A stretch of DNA of 64,000 nt from Allium sativum (lineage: Eukaryota; Streptophyta; Magnoliopsida; Asparagales; Amaryllidaceae): positions 317,665,456 through 317,729,455 of the forward strand of contig CM060922.1 in NCBI GenBank assembly GCA_030737875.1. Reading direction: 5' to 3'. Position numbers and translations under genes: made by a program. Shown here one piece after another: positions 23,335 through 35,358 of this stretch. Below the pieces are notes generated by a model, which did not search any database, was not told the DNA's origin, and saw only the letters and a program-made list of their open reading frames with translations. Each line of letters opens with the position of its first letter. Positions within the stretch are counted from its first letter, which is position 1.

Positions 23335-26105
23335 TAAATATTTCGTCGATTTCCATTTAAAACGTATTTTATAAATCGTTTTATATTTGTTTTCAAAACG
23401 ATTTCAACTTCATATTCAATTTCAAATCAAAATTGAATATTCCGTATAATCGATATATAAATGATAATATTTTCAAAACATCAGATTTTGAAATCACTTC
23501 ATTTTCGATATTCATTATAAAAATGAATAAAATCGATATAAATATCATTTACGTCAAAATGGCGTTAATCTAATCAACACAGCTTTATATATTTAATTAA
23601 CTTCGTGCCCAACCCAAATTGGACATCAAAATCAGATTTTGATCTTTTACAAATATTATTTTAAAATATTCGTTATTTTAGAATATTCATTCTTTCTGAA
23701 CTGGAATCAAACACAGTTAATTAATATATAATGTTATTATATGGATTTCATACACACATGTACACAATAATAATCAAACACTGTCAACCATCATCCAAAG
23801 AGCATTCTACATTGCATAAGCATCAAATATAAATATTTAACGCTTACAACAGTCTGTCAGCCAATCGATTGACATACATCAAATTATTGGGACTAGTGTA
23901 TGTCATATATCATCCCAATACCTGTGTGGGGTTTCAAACAATCAAACTTAGGTTTATTTGTGCAGTTGGGCGATGTGTAAAATTTATCGTCCCAATCATT
24001 ATCAGTCAAATAAGTGTACATAAACATATCGTCCGATTTGTTAATGAATATTTATTTTATTCATATACACGTTAAAATTTATATTTTTAACTACAAAATA
24101 TTTTATTCCCTTCCACATCACACAATCAATTTTCACTACACAATCAAACAAACAAACAAGTCGTCCCTGGTCTGTGGACAACGGGTGTCGGGTGCTGCTA
24201 AGCACCGTCTGCATCCTAGTATATATTTTAACTAGAAATAAAATTAAAGTGAGCAGTTCTCACCTTTAGGATCCATTCCGCCATTCCATTCCAAATTTCA
24301 GAACAGTGCTGACTCGACTGAAATTTCCAACGCAGTCTTCTTCACGCCGTTCATAGTAAAAATCACATTTTTATTTCAATTCTAAAAATTATATTTTTAC
24401 TTCGCTAAAATTATATTTTTTACTTCGCTAAAATTATATTTTTACTTCAAAACTATATGTGTAAAAATCACATCTTTAACACGATGTTTACATTATAAAG
24501 ATAATATTTTTATCGCTACTCCATACGAATAAAAATCGTATTTTTATCATCGCTTTATATATATAAAAAAAATCATATTTTTATACTTCTAAAAATATTT
24601 TCATATCACTCACTAGTTAAAAATCATATCTTTTTATTTTTAGAAATCATATCTTTTCTATTTTAAAATTCGTATCTTTTTATAATAAAAAATCAAAGCT
24701 TTATGTTTTCTAAAAATCACATCTTTTAAACAATTAAAAAAAATCATGTCTTGCTAAATTAAAAATCATAACTTTCTAATGTATTTCATATCAAGAATCA
24801 CATTTTCATTCTCATATAAACTGATTTTTAATAATGCTATTATATTAAACTAAACTTATCATTTAAAATTAAAAAAGGAAAAGAAAATGAAAGCTTACTA
24901 GTGGAAATGGGGTTGCTCTGCATCGAAGTGGAGCAAGGGGCGCTGCATCGGATTGGCAGCTCAGGGGGGTTTCCTCATTGGTAGCAGCGGCATGGGGAGG
25001 CTGAGCGACACGATGGGCTCCGACGTCGCGGGTTCGATCGATGGTTGGGGGTTTCGCTTGCACGAGGTCGATGGTGGAATGGTGGAGGCGGAGGGGAAGG
25101 CGACGGAGATGGTGGAGGGAGGTCGATGGGGTATCGACGAATGACGATGGCCATTTTTTAATTTAGGGCTCGGGTTTTTTTGATTGGAGAAAGTAAAGAC
25201 CTAGGGGGGGTTAAGTGTAAAGTTTATATATATATATAATATTTATTTATTTTCCATTGATTTTCAGAAAGGTTATCTTTTCATTTGAAATCCAAATGAA
25301 ACCCAACGACTGTCGCCCCTAGCTAATTACCCCCATTTCGAGCACAATTGTATATGTTTCGTAACCTAATTCGGCCGTTACAATCAATTCCTGCTAAATT
25401 TAAAATATAAATCATTATATTTTAAATTCAAACGCACATTTCAATTTATTGGGGCCATATACTGACTCCAAAAATTCCAGAAAAATTATTTCTACCTTCG
25501 TATTGACGATACGGTCCTAACAAAACTAATTTCATTAAATTTGGAGACCGTTTGATAAATGGCCATTTTCTGATCAATCCAAATTGACTGAAATTGTCAA
25601 AACACGTTTTCTTTCACCACGCTCACATATTAATTCCGAAAATCATAAGTTTTGGAATCTAGCAATAACTTGACATCTCGGATCCAACAAAAATGGTCTT
25701 GTTGAAAAAGGAGGTCATGTGCAAAATTTCCATTTTTAAGGGTTATATTTCCATAGCGACTATTCTGAATTTTCAATTGGGCATAACTTTTTATTCCCGC
25801 TATGAAATTTCAATTTTTCAGATTCATTGGAAAGATATTTTTAAATAGATTCTAATATTTTTGGTTTTGCTAAAATCCGGTGTATTTTGAATCATGGACA
25901 TTCGTTTGAAATTTGAAATCGAACTTTCAAACTACCGCGCCATTTCCAATTCCTTTGATATTTAAAATAAAATTATTCGTTTTAACTTCGTCAAAAATAA
26001 ATTTTCCATCGTTATTATTCAAAATAATTCATTTTAAATATTCAAAATTCATTAAAATTGCCAAAATAAAATTTTAAATTGGCTGTGATTTTCCGGGTTG
26101 TTACA
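20095..26105 (-). repeat. 3' LTR of element C (6.0 kb)
   Basis: Runs from TATAACGACCCG to CGGGTTGTTACA. On the element's own strand it begins TGTAACAACC and ends GTTATA, i.e. TG...TA rather than TG...CA, and the sister LTR has the same end. From the upstream end on the minus strand it holds: AT-rich U3, a TATA-rich stretch near 25220-25245, a GC-rich block (24880-25154), a possible donor GTGAGA (24258-24263), then ~4 kb of AT-rich DNA with an (AT)n tract at 23296-23329. No recognised protein. Confidence 0.9.
24975..25154 (-). other. Short proline-rich frame in the GC-rich block of LTR C
   Basis: The first ATG after the candidate promoter opens a 59-codon frame whose start is rich in Pro and Ser (a run of five prolines). 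The sister LTR has a frame with a similar first ~38 residues (45859-46056), then a frame change. No family is recognised. The copies derive from one LTR, so conservation between them is not evidence of function. Coding is doubtful. Confidence 0.2.
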
Positions 26106-26753
26106 ATCTCCACCACTTAAAATCTTTTCGTCCTCGAAAAGGAACGGAGCTGAATGTTGTTTTACTAATCAACTCAACTTTCAGTTTGGCGTTCATAATT
26201 CAACTTTCCAGTTTCTAAGAATTTTCCAATTCTTCAAAAATTTGGCTAACACCCTAAATTTTCGAATTTTTTTGCCATAACCTCCTTTGTACGGGAGTAC
26301 CGGAAAAATCTCCAAACTGCCACACTGGCCCTCTCATCTCAAAAAGAAAAAGCCAAGCGGCTAGCCAATCAGCTCATAAAATCATCATCCCCCAAGAAAT
26401 TAGTAAATATGTACCTATTTGTCAGGCATACAATTTTATTCCTCTACTTAGCTTCCCTGCTATGACCTGTTCAATGTATATACATGTATAAGCATGCAAT
26501 TTCAAACAATTTTCAACAATATTTGATGTATTTGGCTATATGGTTCAAAGTTTTAATAAATCAAACCACTAATCATACAACACAACCAGCAACCAATTAG
26601 TGAATTAATGTTCCAAATTCATAATATTGATATATAATCAAAGATCATATTTTTGATGCCAAATCACAACAATAAGCCCTTTTTAATTTTGGTTCTCACA
26701 CCAGTCTAATGGAAATATATAGATATCCCACTTTCGAAACTCGAACACGAATG

Positions 26754-26777
26754 CTGATGATGTCGCGACATCACCAG
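26754..26777 (-). other. Hairpin/palindrome in the interior of element C
   Basis: The core GATGTCGCGACATC (26759-26772) is a perfect 14-bp palindrome, extended by CTGAT/ACCAG with one mismatch. It is positionally and flank-homologous to the hairpin at 37206-37232 in element B, where several pairs differ on both sides in a compensating way. It is a candidate RNA structure in the genomic transcript, ~335 nt downstream of the primer site. Confidence 0.6.
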
Positions 26778-27110
26778 AATTATGTCTGGGTGACTAGAGT
26801 GTAATTCTGTATCTATCCAGTATATTTGAGACTTTGAATACACGCTAGCTAGGCGTATATGCAAAATTTTCATATACTCGATTGTCCAAATCAGTTTAAA
26901 ATAAATATTCAAATACATATAATACGATTTGAATTTCAAAACAAATTTTGTTTTCATTTTTATTTTAAAAATATACTCTTCACACTCATTCTAGGATACT
27001 ACTGATCCTATCTCTAACGGGTCATTCCTATTGGATATTTCTAATCCAATCTCTGATGAATTCTTTCATTCGGTTCTAATGTGTCTTATTCTCGAGCTCT
27101 GTAAACCTAT

Positions 27111-27122
27111 GCTCTGATACCA
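27111..27122 (-). other. Primer-binding site (tRNA-iMet) of element C
   Basis: On the minus strand TGGTATCAGAGC, a perfect match to the usual initiator-tRNA primer site, two bases from the 5' LTR. Confidence 0.9.
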
Positions 27123-27124
27123 AA

Positions 27125-30118
27125 TATAACGACACGAACTTCTCCGGCCTCCGAAGAGAAGAGAAAGAACGGATTGTCTGAGAACATACAAATCAGAACA
27201 CAAACAGAAGAACATTTCATTGCTTATTACAACAATTTCCATCAGAGTACAAGAATATACAGAGTATGAATAAGTATTATACATTCGATAAATATCAGAG
27301 ATTTACAAATTACAATGCAGCGAAAAAATAATACAAAACACAACTGAAAGTAATACGCGGATATAGAGCTTTCCGAATATCGCTTCAGTAAATCAGGATC
27401 CTGTGGATATAATATCTGCAAAACCAACTACTAGCTGCCCGTGTGGAAAATAGGGGCACCCAGAGTTTAGGTTAAAACAATAAACTCCAGTTCAGTCATG
27501 TGATTGGTGTGAGAACTAAAACAGTTATTAATTTGATTTTAAAGTTAGGTAAATCAAGGGACCATGCCGTATAACATGGAACGGGTTTACCCCCGAGAAT
27601 ACCGGTGCATAAAACAAACAACGCAGTGCTAAGTAAAGAACAATGAAGCTATTATAAGACTCAAGTCACATCACACAATGCAACACAAACCGGAGGATAG
27701 AGTTTTTACCTTATAATAGCCAAAAATGCTTGGTACGTGAAATTTCATATTTTACTATTACTATAAGTGTATAGTGTCAAAACAATTTCAAATATAAATG
27801 TATCAATCATAGACGGCTTGAGTGCCCCATCCCACTATGTCACCATACTAGGCTCTACAATCAAAACCGCAATTGTCACGTATTGGAATTTGGATTTCCA
27901 TCTGTGAACCAAGGCAAGGGATCATCCTTACTGCTTCGAGACGCTATAGCCCGTGTCTTAGGATCAGAACGCATCGACCCTTGGATCGTCAGGGCTGGTC
28001 CACTCGATGTGGATTAAAATGCCTGAACACTATGTTTCCCTACCCTGTGGGGCGTCAATCTGCTCTGAATAAAGACCATCCATCGGCTCCGCAGAGACCG
28101 ATATAACTGAGGCGCCTCACTATCCATCATCCACATAGGTAAAACATCTAGGCGTGCAAAACCCAGACACCACTCCTAGCTAGAAGGAAACGCATGCCCT
28201 CCCTGAAGTCCTCTCCCGTTTCTGGTTCACACCGGGGTGTGAAGCTCGCGAATTAACGCTACACAAAGCTATGCTATATTAAAGTAGTGCTTTGATTATC
28301 AACCACAAGATTCTTCTTTTCAACAAAAGCCTTGATCATTTGCATCTCAGCATGCCACACAGCAATTCACGCTATGCAACCGATGTCTATCGATCACACA
28401 GAATGAAATCCGATGTCAGACACACATCCATTTACAAGTTCGTTCTGGGTTTGAACGAAACCGAAGGCACCTCACTCTTCGTCCCATATGTCCAATATAG
28501 GAGAGAGGTCCTCGCATATCCAGTCGATCTCCAAGTACGTTTGGAACAACCACCACTTATTACCTTGTCTTGGGTGTACAGCCCAATCAAGACATCAGTA
28601 ATCATCCAAACGATGTGAAGACCTCCGGTCTTCAACCACCGTCTTCATCGTCGACTCATCATCGATTCAGTTATTCACAACGGGATAAACCTGGTCTTTC
28701 CGAATAACTTGTGTATATAATAAACAAGTGTTATAAAAACACAACATACACCTCATTCCAATTCAGAATATTCTTTTTATTTAAATATTCATATCCTTTA
28801 GGAAAGGTTTCCATTAATTTTATCATAGATAAATTCTTTAAAATTTATTCTTCTATCTTTCTTTGGATATCAATTCGAACCAAATTATGGTTTATCCAAA
28901 CTAGTCGAGATTAGTGAACCTTACTGAAGCAATCATTTGTTTTAATTTCCCAGTCCCAACCTATTCATCCCATGAAGTAAAACTGGTAATACTTCATATC
29001 TAACACCATGGTGTTATCGGTAAATTGAATTACCATTTCGCGTTCAAATCTAATTGAAGATTTATCTATCGCCTAGAGTAAAACTGGTGGTACTCCATTC
29101 TCGATCATTTTTCAAATTTGATAATTTTAGTTATTCGATTCACCTTTAAAAATTCATTAAAACTCTATTTTAGTTTTAATTTCCAAAAACCATTACTTAA
29201 TGATTATTCAAAGTTAAGAAATAAATCTTATCTTTAACTGGGTTAAAGAACTAATGTAGTTTAAAACACAGCTCACAGTAAACCCAAAATCACATTCTAT
29301 TAATAATGGAATCTTCACGGAAAACAGGTCAATAAATATAATCGATATGAACTTCCATATCCAACCGATACTATAAATGGAATAATGGCAAAGCCTCTTA
29401 AATTCCATATATAGTAACAGCCTTCCTCCATAGAAGTCCACTTCGATTATTACCAAATTAAATTCCATTCCATTCCAATTTATTTTATTAAATTGGAAAA
29501 CTTCACTTTGTAAAATTTCCTAAAAATCTTAACAAAAGATTTATAAATTCCAAATCACATTTCACTGTAAATCGGGTTAAAGAACGAATGTCGTTACAAA
29601 CAAAGTTCATGATAAACCCAATTCACATTCCATTTTATTCTGATTATTAAATATAATTGGAAACTCTAACAATATTAATTAAAAGATTTATTCTCTTTAC
29701 ATGGGGTTCAAGAATAGTGTTACTAAAGACATCGTTCCCGACAAACCCAAAATCCCATTTGATATTAAATACAAGGCTCTGAATGGAAAATATATCGGCT
29801 TATATTCAATATCAAATACTACAACCAACAAATATCGTATTGGAAATAACGATATAAATATATCTTTCAAATCTCCATAATAATATCTATATAATCACGA
29901 AATCCAACATCGAAATATTCCAAATACAATTTTGATTCAAATCCATCCCAATTTATATATTGGAAATTTTGGTTATTTTTAAAACCATTTCAAATCCAAT
30001 TTATTTATTTAAAAATATTGGATTATAATTCTAGTTATTAACTAGTTCATTTCAATAAAAATCTATTTTTATATTTTCAAATACGGAACTTTTCATCCCA
30101 ATTCTTTCCAACTCATTT
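27125..30118 (-). repeat. 5' LTR of element C, first segment
   Basis: Aligns with 20095-22985 of the other LTR and is broken at 30118 by element B. The break matches the sequence around 22985 in the intact LTR, where CCAAATATTTCTTATG is continuous. Frames at 27873-28106 and 28292-28618 also appear in shifted form in the other LTR and are not genes. Confidence 0.9.
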
Positions 30119-30952
30119 TGTAACGACCCGGATTTTCGGCGACTTTGGTTATCGACATAAGCTCGATGTCGATAACCAAAACATCGAAAAATCATGGTAG
30201 TTAATGAAAGAAATTAGAGGGTGAGGATAGATAAGATAGAAACTTAGAATAGAAGAAGAAAAAGAAGAACTTACATCATCAAAGTAACACGAATCTCATA
30301 GCGGAACAAATAACATATAATATATAACATAACTTTGAAATATAACAGTTATGTATACAATAGCACTTATCAGAGTACAACACTTACAACACAGCGGAAA
30401 TAACTATAGCTATATGATCCAGAAGCCTCCTGCTCCAGCTCTTCAAGTATATCTGTAAATCTCGACTACTTGACTGCCCGTACAAATTTAGGCACCCAAG
30501 AGTTTAGGGAAAACAACAAAGTAAACTCCGGGTCAGTCATGGTACTGGTGTGAGTAAAACAATTTAAACAGGTATATGAACAAGTAAACGATATCTCATA
30601 AGACCACGCCGCAGAACGGAACGGGTTTTTCCCTTATGAGAATCCAAAATATCTTTATATCAAAAACCTTTTGATATTATAATAATGTCTATGTACAAAT
30701 AGATATCAACTAGCAGAAACGCTTTCATCTCGCGTTCTACATATATAGTATACAATCAAAATCGCAAGCACGTATTGGATGATTTCCAACTATGACAAGG
30801 TATGGAACCACCTTCCGATCAGTGTACTCTAGGAACGATACACTGGAGTTCAACAAGAACATCTTGTAACTCAGCCACACATGACCGACCACTCATTTCG
30901 CTTGAGTGTATCGAATGTACATCACAAACGGTTGGGATCAGCAACCGTTCCC

Positions 30953-30953
<1 letters not shown>

Positions 30954-31024
<71 letters not shown>
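30954..31024. repeat. Expanded (TA)n microsatellite in 3' LTR of B
   Basis: A 71-bp pure TA tract. The matching site in the 5' LTR (38639-38645) has only 7 bp. Three open frames that cross it (30802-31134) are artefacts made of alternating Ile and Tyr. Confidence 0.95.
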
Positions 31025-31026
<2 letters not shown>

Positions 31027-32089
31027 GACAACATTGATAGATTTAAGAAACAAATGAATATTCTCTAGTAAGGTGATTATACACCCTACTTCGTGCGACC
31101 GACTTAGCCATGCTGCCTGCCTGATTTCTGTCATTTACCGGTTGATGAGGCTAGAAGCTACGCTTTATCATCACATCAGATTCACTTCGAATGCCACATT
31201 GTCAGATCCATCGAAATCACTAATTGACGTTTACAACAGTACATTACGTGTCAGCTAAAAGAAGTTTCCTTCTCCGCTTCCACTCTTGGTACGGTTGAAG
31301 AAATCAATGTACGTGACCTTTCTGGAAATACTCTGTCAGACATTCATCCATACAAGTCATCCTCATTCACTTAGAATGTCACATCGTCATACCCGCCAAA
31401 TCACAAATTGAATTATCCAAAAATAACGCGGGTATACAGCTAAGAGAAACGAATTCCTCCACCACCAAACGTGAATACGTTTGAACAGATCAACTTACGC
31501 GATCCATTGGATATACTCTGTCAGACCTTCGTCCATACAAGTTGTCCTGGGACTGGACAAACCGAAGGCAATATTCAGTATATCCATCTTAGTCACTGTT
31601 ATCTAAGACTTATACAACAACCCTTGCATTTTACTTCGTCTTCAATTATCTTTGGCATATATGATTCGCAACGCTTATGCCAATACAGAGTGGTTCTTCG
31701 GATAATAATCCAACCGGTATCTCCATATTAACAACGTTAAAATGGTCAAAACTTCGATAATCTGTGATTTAACCATCAACGAAAAACAAGTGTGCAAACA
31801 ACGATATTATTTCCAGATGGAAATTATATCGGTAAATCATCAACATATATATATATATATATTCACATTGCCTTATTTTCTATGTTTAGAAAATATATGT
31901 TATTAACACTGGAAAACGTTTTCCATTTGCTTATTTACAAATCACTACTCTTCCCCAACTATCAGTCCCTGACTGTGAACTAGTATGAGAACAATTCCCT
32001 AAGTATAAATCCCGAAGGCCGAAACCAACATCAGATAGACACTTAGAAAACCATTCAATTTACTAATCTCTAGTCAATACTAATTTTAC

Positions 32090-33560
32090 TTAACTCTATT
32101 TGATTAACTCTGATTTATTAACTCAAACTGGTTAATTCTAACCGATCAACTCTAACTGGTCAACCTTAATTAATTAACTCTAACTGGTTCTACTTGATTT
32201 GACTAACTCAATTTATTAACTCGACTGACCAATTCAACTCGATTAACCTAACTTGATTTACTTATCTCGATTAACTGAACTAATCACTTTGATTAACTCG
32301 ACTAATTCACTTTGGTTAACTTAACCAATTCACTTAACTAATTCACTTAGTTTAACTTAACTAATTCGCTTAACTCCTGTCGAATAAACTATATTCGATA
32401 ACTCCTCTAACTCTATTCGAATAAACTATATTCGATTTACTCATTTACTCTATTCGAATAAACTATATTCGATTAACTCCTTTTCTCTATTCGAATAAAC
32501 TATATTCGATTAACTCCTTTGATTTAACTCTAATCGATTAACTCCATCGAATAAACTATATTCGATAACTCCTTCGATTTAACTAATATTCTATAACTCA
32601 CTTCGATTAACTAATAATCGATAACTCCTTCGAATAAACTACATTCGATAATCTCCTCTCGAATAAACGATATTTGATAATCTGTTAAATCGATAACTCC
32701 TTTTCGAATAACTAAATTCGATAACTCCTTTCGATTTAACTAATCGATAACTCCCTTCGATGAAACTAACATCGATACTCCCTTCGATGAAATTAACATC
32801 GATTAACTCCTTTCGATGAAACTAACATCGATTAACTCCTTTCGATGAAACTAACATCGATTAATTTAACTCGACGAACTTAACTCGACTCACTTATCTC
32901 GATAATCTAACTCAAGAACTTAACTCGATTAACTTATCTCGATAATCTAACTCAGAAACTTAACTCCTATTGAATAACTAATATTCGATTTAACTTCATT
33001 CGCTTGACTCTAGATCGCAGCGATCACAATGGTTACGCCTGACTCCCTCAGGAAACATCCGACCGCCGTAGGCTATTTACAGCCCTGCGAATTACGCTAG
33101 CAGTCGTACGAGATGGCAACTTATCCTGAATAACTCTGTTTGACTAACTCTATCCCAAATAACTATATTTGATAACTTCTACTTCGAATAAGTGGTATTC
33201 GATAACTTAACTCGATTATCAATTCGAAAATCTTAACTCGAATCGATTAACTCCAACTGATTAACTTGACTTACTTAACTCATTGGTTAACTTGACTTAC
33301 TTAACTCACTGGTTAACTCTATTGAACTGGTTAACTCTACTGAACTGGTTAACTCTGCTGAACTGGTTAACTCTATTCAACTAACTCGACTCGACTAACC
33401 CCTTTCGAATAGCATATTCGTTTTACTAACTTTCGAATACCATATTCGATTTACTCCCTTCGAATACTATATTCGATTTAACTCCTTTCGAATACCATAT
33501 TCGATTTACTCCCTTCGAATACTATATTCGATTTAACTCCTTTCGAATACCATATTCGAT
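32090..33560. repeat. Degenerate short-period tandem array in 3' LTR of B
   Basis: About 1.4 kb of imperfect ~20-30-bp units built from TTAACTC and a pseudo-palindrome of the form TTCGAATA...TATTCGA. Near 33005-33140 the array is split by a GC-richer unique island (GATCGCAGCGATC and following). The other LTR has the same array at 39705-41140, one ~55-bp double unit shorter at its right end. Confidence 0.9.
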
Positions 33561-33581
33561 TTACTTTATTCACTTTATAAA

Positions 33582-33740
33582 GATTTCCTTTTTAACAACG
33601 TTTTATTCATTTGAAAAGATTTACTTTTAAATAACGGTTCTACACTTTAAAAATGATTTCCTTTTTAACAACGTTTTATTCATTTGAAAAGATTTACTTT
33701 TAAATAACGGTTCTACACTTTAAAAATGATTTCCTTCTTA
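33582..33740. repeat. 73-bp tandem duplication in 3' LTR of B
   Basis: Units start at 33582 and 33655, with a partial third at 33728. They contain GATTTCC, AACAACG and AAATAACGGTTC. The same duplication is at 41162-41320 in the 5' LTR, so it predates insertion. Confidence 0.88.
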
Positions 33741-35350
33741 TAACGTTCCCTTTTCAATTCTATTTGTAAATGGTTTACAAATATTTCCTTTTCAAATTTA
33801 TTCTTGAAATATTCTAACTCCTTAAATTCTCTGAAAAATTCGCCATAACCTCCTTTGTAACGGGAGCATCGGGAAAATCCCCAAACCCCCCACACAGGCC
33901 TTTCCATTCGAAAAGGAAATGTTTTGAATTTATTCCCTTTTTAAATTATCTCCTATTTATAAATATTTCAATTTATAAATTTTCCTTATTTATAAATATT
34001 CAAATTTATAAATATCTCTTATTTATAAATATTCCAATTTATAAATATTCCATTTTCAATATCACTTTGAAAATCCCCTTATCAACATTTCGGTATGTTA
34101 TGGTATTCAATCATATCAAATAACGATGTTCAATATCGTCCATACACACACAATCAACAACAGGTTATAATTCACATCATATATCAAAATATATGAAAAA
34201 CAATAAAATAACTATTGAGGAATCCAGTTGGATTCCTCCAACCTGTTCCCCTGCATCCACAGATGTTACACAATAAAATCAACATCACTTTCAGTTCCAT
34301 ATGATATATTCTGTTAAACAGAATCAATATAGAAATTCAACTAACTGACTAGCAATTCAATCAAACAGTCAACACACAGTCAATCAGCCAATATTTAACA
34401 GTTCTAACGATACAACGTGAAAATATATACTGTTCAGGGTTGGTGAGTTTTACTCACCGTTGCGCGTTAACCGTTGAATAACGGTTTGCGTTATTTGATT
34501 TCGACGGACAATTTATTTCGCCATAAATTGTACCTAGCTCGGATTCACTCCCAGTCAGCTCCATGGTGTAATGTCCGTCCACACGATCCCAACGCAACTG
34601 ACGGTTCTCGATTTCGACTCCGTATGAGCTAGATACCGCGTAAACAAGTTAACAAATTTCAATTTAAAATAAAAACTTGAATTTCTATTTCTTATTGGGC
34701 TTTTACCATTACTAGGCCAATACACCCTTTTGAAAATACCAGCCCGCACAACCTTTCTTCCCCGACGTGGTGCTCCTGTCTCCACAAAGCCATTGCCGAA
34801 TCTTTCATCACCATTTCCAAGTCGTTTCTCCATCGTTCAACTTCCAACAAAAACCATTGCACTCCTCTCTCGAATCTCATCCTCCCCAACACAAAAACTT
34901 GGAACTCGCACCCCCGGTAGAAAATCCGTTCGTCGACCTTCCCTGTCATACGCAACAGACCACCGACCCTTTATAGCACCAAATTTCACCAAATACCCAA
35001 AACTCAAACTAGAAAACACCACAAACTTGAATCCAAACTCCATTCTTCGAATTAGTCTCCACAAACGAAACAAAGTCGAACCATAGTTTCAACTGTACAT
35101 TTTGAACATCCACGGAACTTCGTCGCTCACCACAAAAGTGGTATCAAATTGAAGCTTGAGTGATGAGGAACATATGTATATAAGTATTGAAATTTCTAGT
35201 AATTTCTTTTGATTTCTTTTGATTTGTTCTTGATTTTTCAAAGGAGGAAGTTTTACTGTGAAATGAAAAAAAGAGAACGGCGCATTTTCTTGCTTCGTTG
35301 ACTTCTGAAATGAAGTGTTTTTTGGTTTTAAGGGGTTAAGGGGGGGGGGG

Positions 35351-35358
35351 TATTTATA
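35351..35358 (-). promoter_or_regulatory. Candidate TATA box of LTR B
   Basis: Minus strand TATAAATA, followed by a C-rich run and a purine/pyrimidine leader, ~1.05 kb from the LTR's upstream end. The 5' LTR copy is at 42908-42915 and would drive the element's transcript. Confidence 0.5.

Larger units (their letters stand above)
26106..27124 (-). other. Non-coding interior of element C
   Basis: About 1.0 kb between the LTRs. The motif TTTCGTCCTCGAAA (26122-26135) and a purine-rich tract on the minus strand adjoin the 3' LTR. The primer site adjoins the 5' LTR. Blocks such as CTTTCGAAACTCGAA (26730-26744) and the following hairpin recur in the interior of element B. No protein frame is credible. 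Confidence 0.8.

Noticed and set aside
30802..31134. Three overlapping open frames with long Ile/Tyr runs
   Set aside because: They are translations of the (TA)n tract. The sister LTR without the expansion has no such protein.
32090..33560. Centromeric or telomeric satellite
   Set aside because: The array is confined to the LTRs of one element, short and degenerate, and contains no TTTAGGG units.
34555..35086. Possible host gene in the GC-rich block (several frames on both strands, repeated at 42135-42666)
   Set aside because: Both copies are at the same place in the two LTRs of element B, frames overlap on both strands, and no family is recognised. It is better explained as the LTR leader region.
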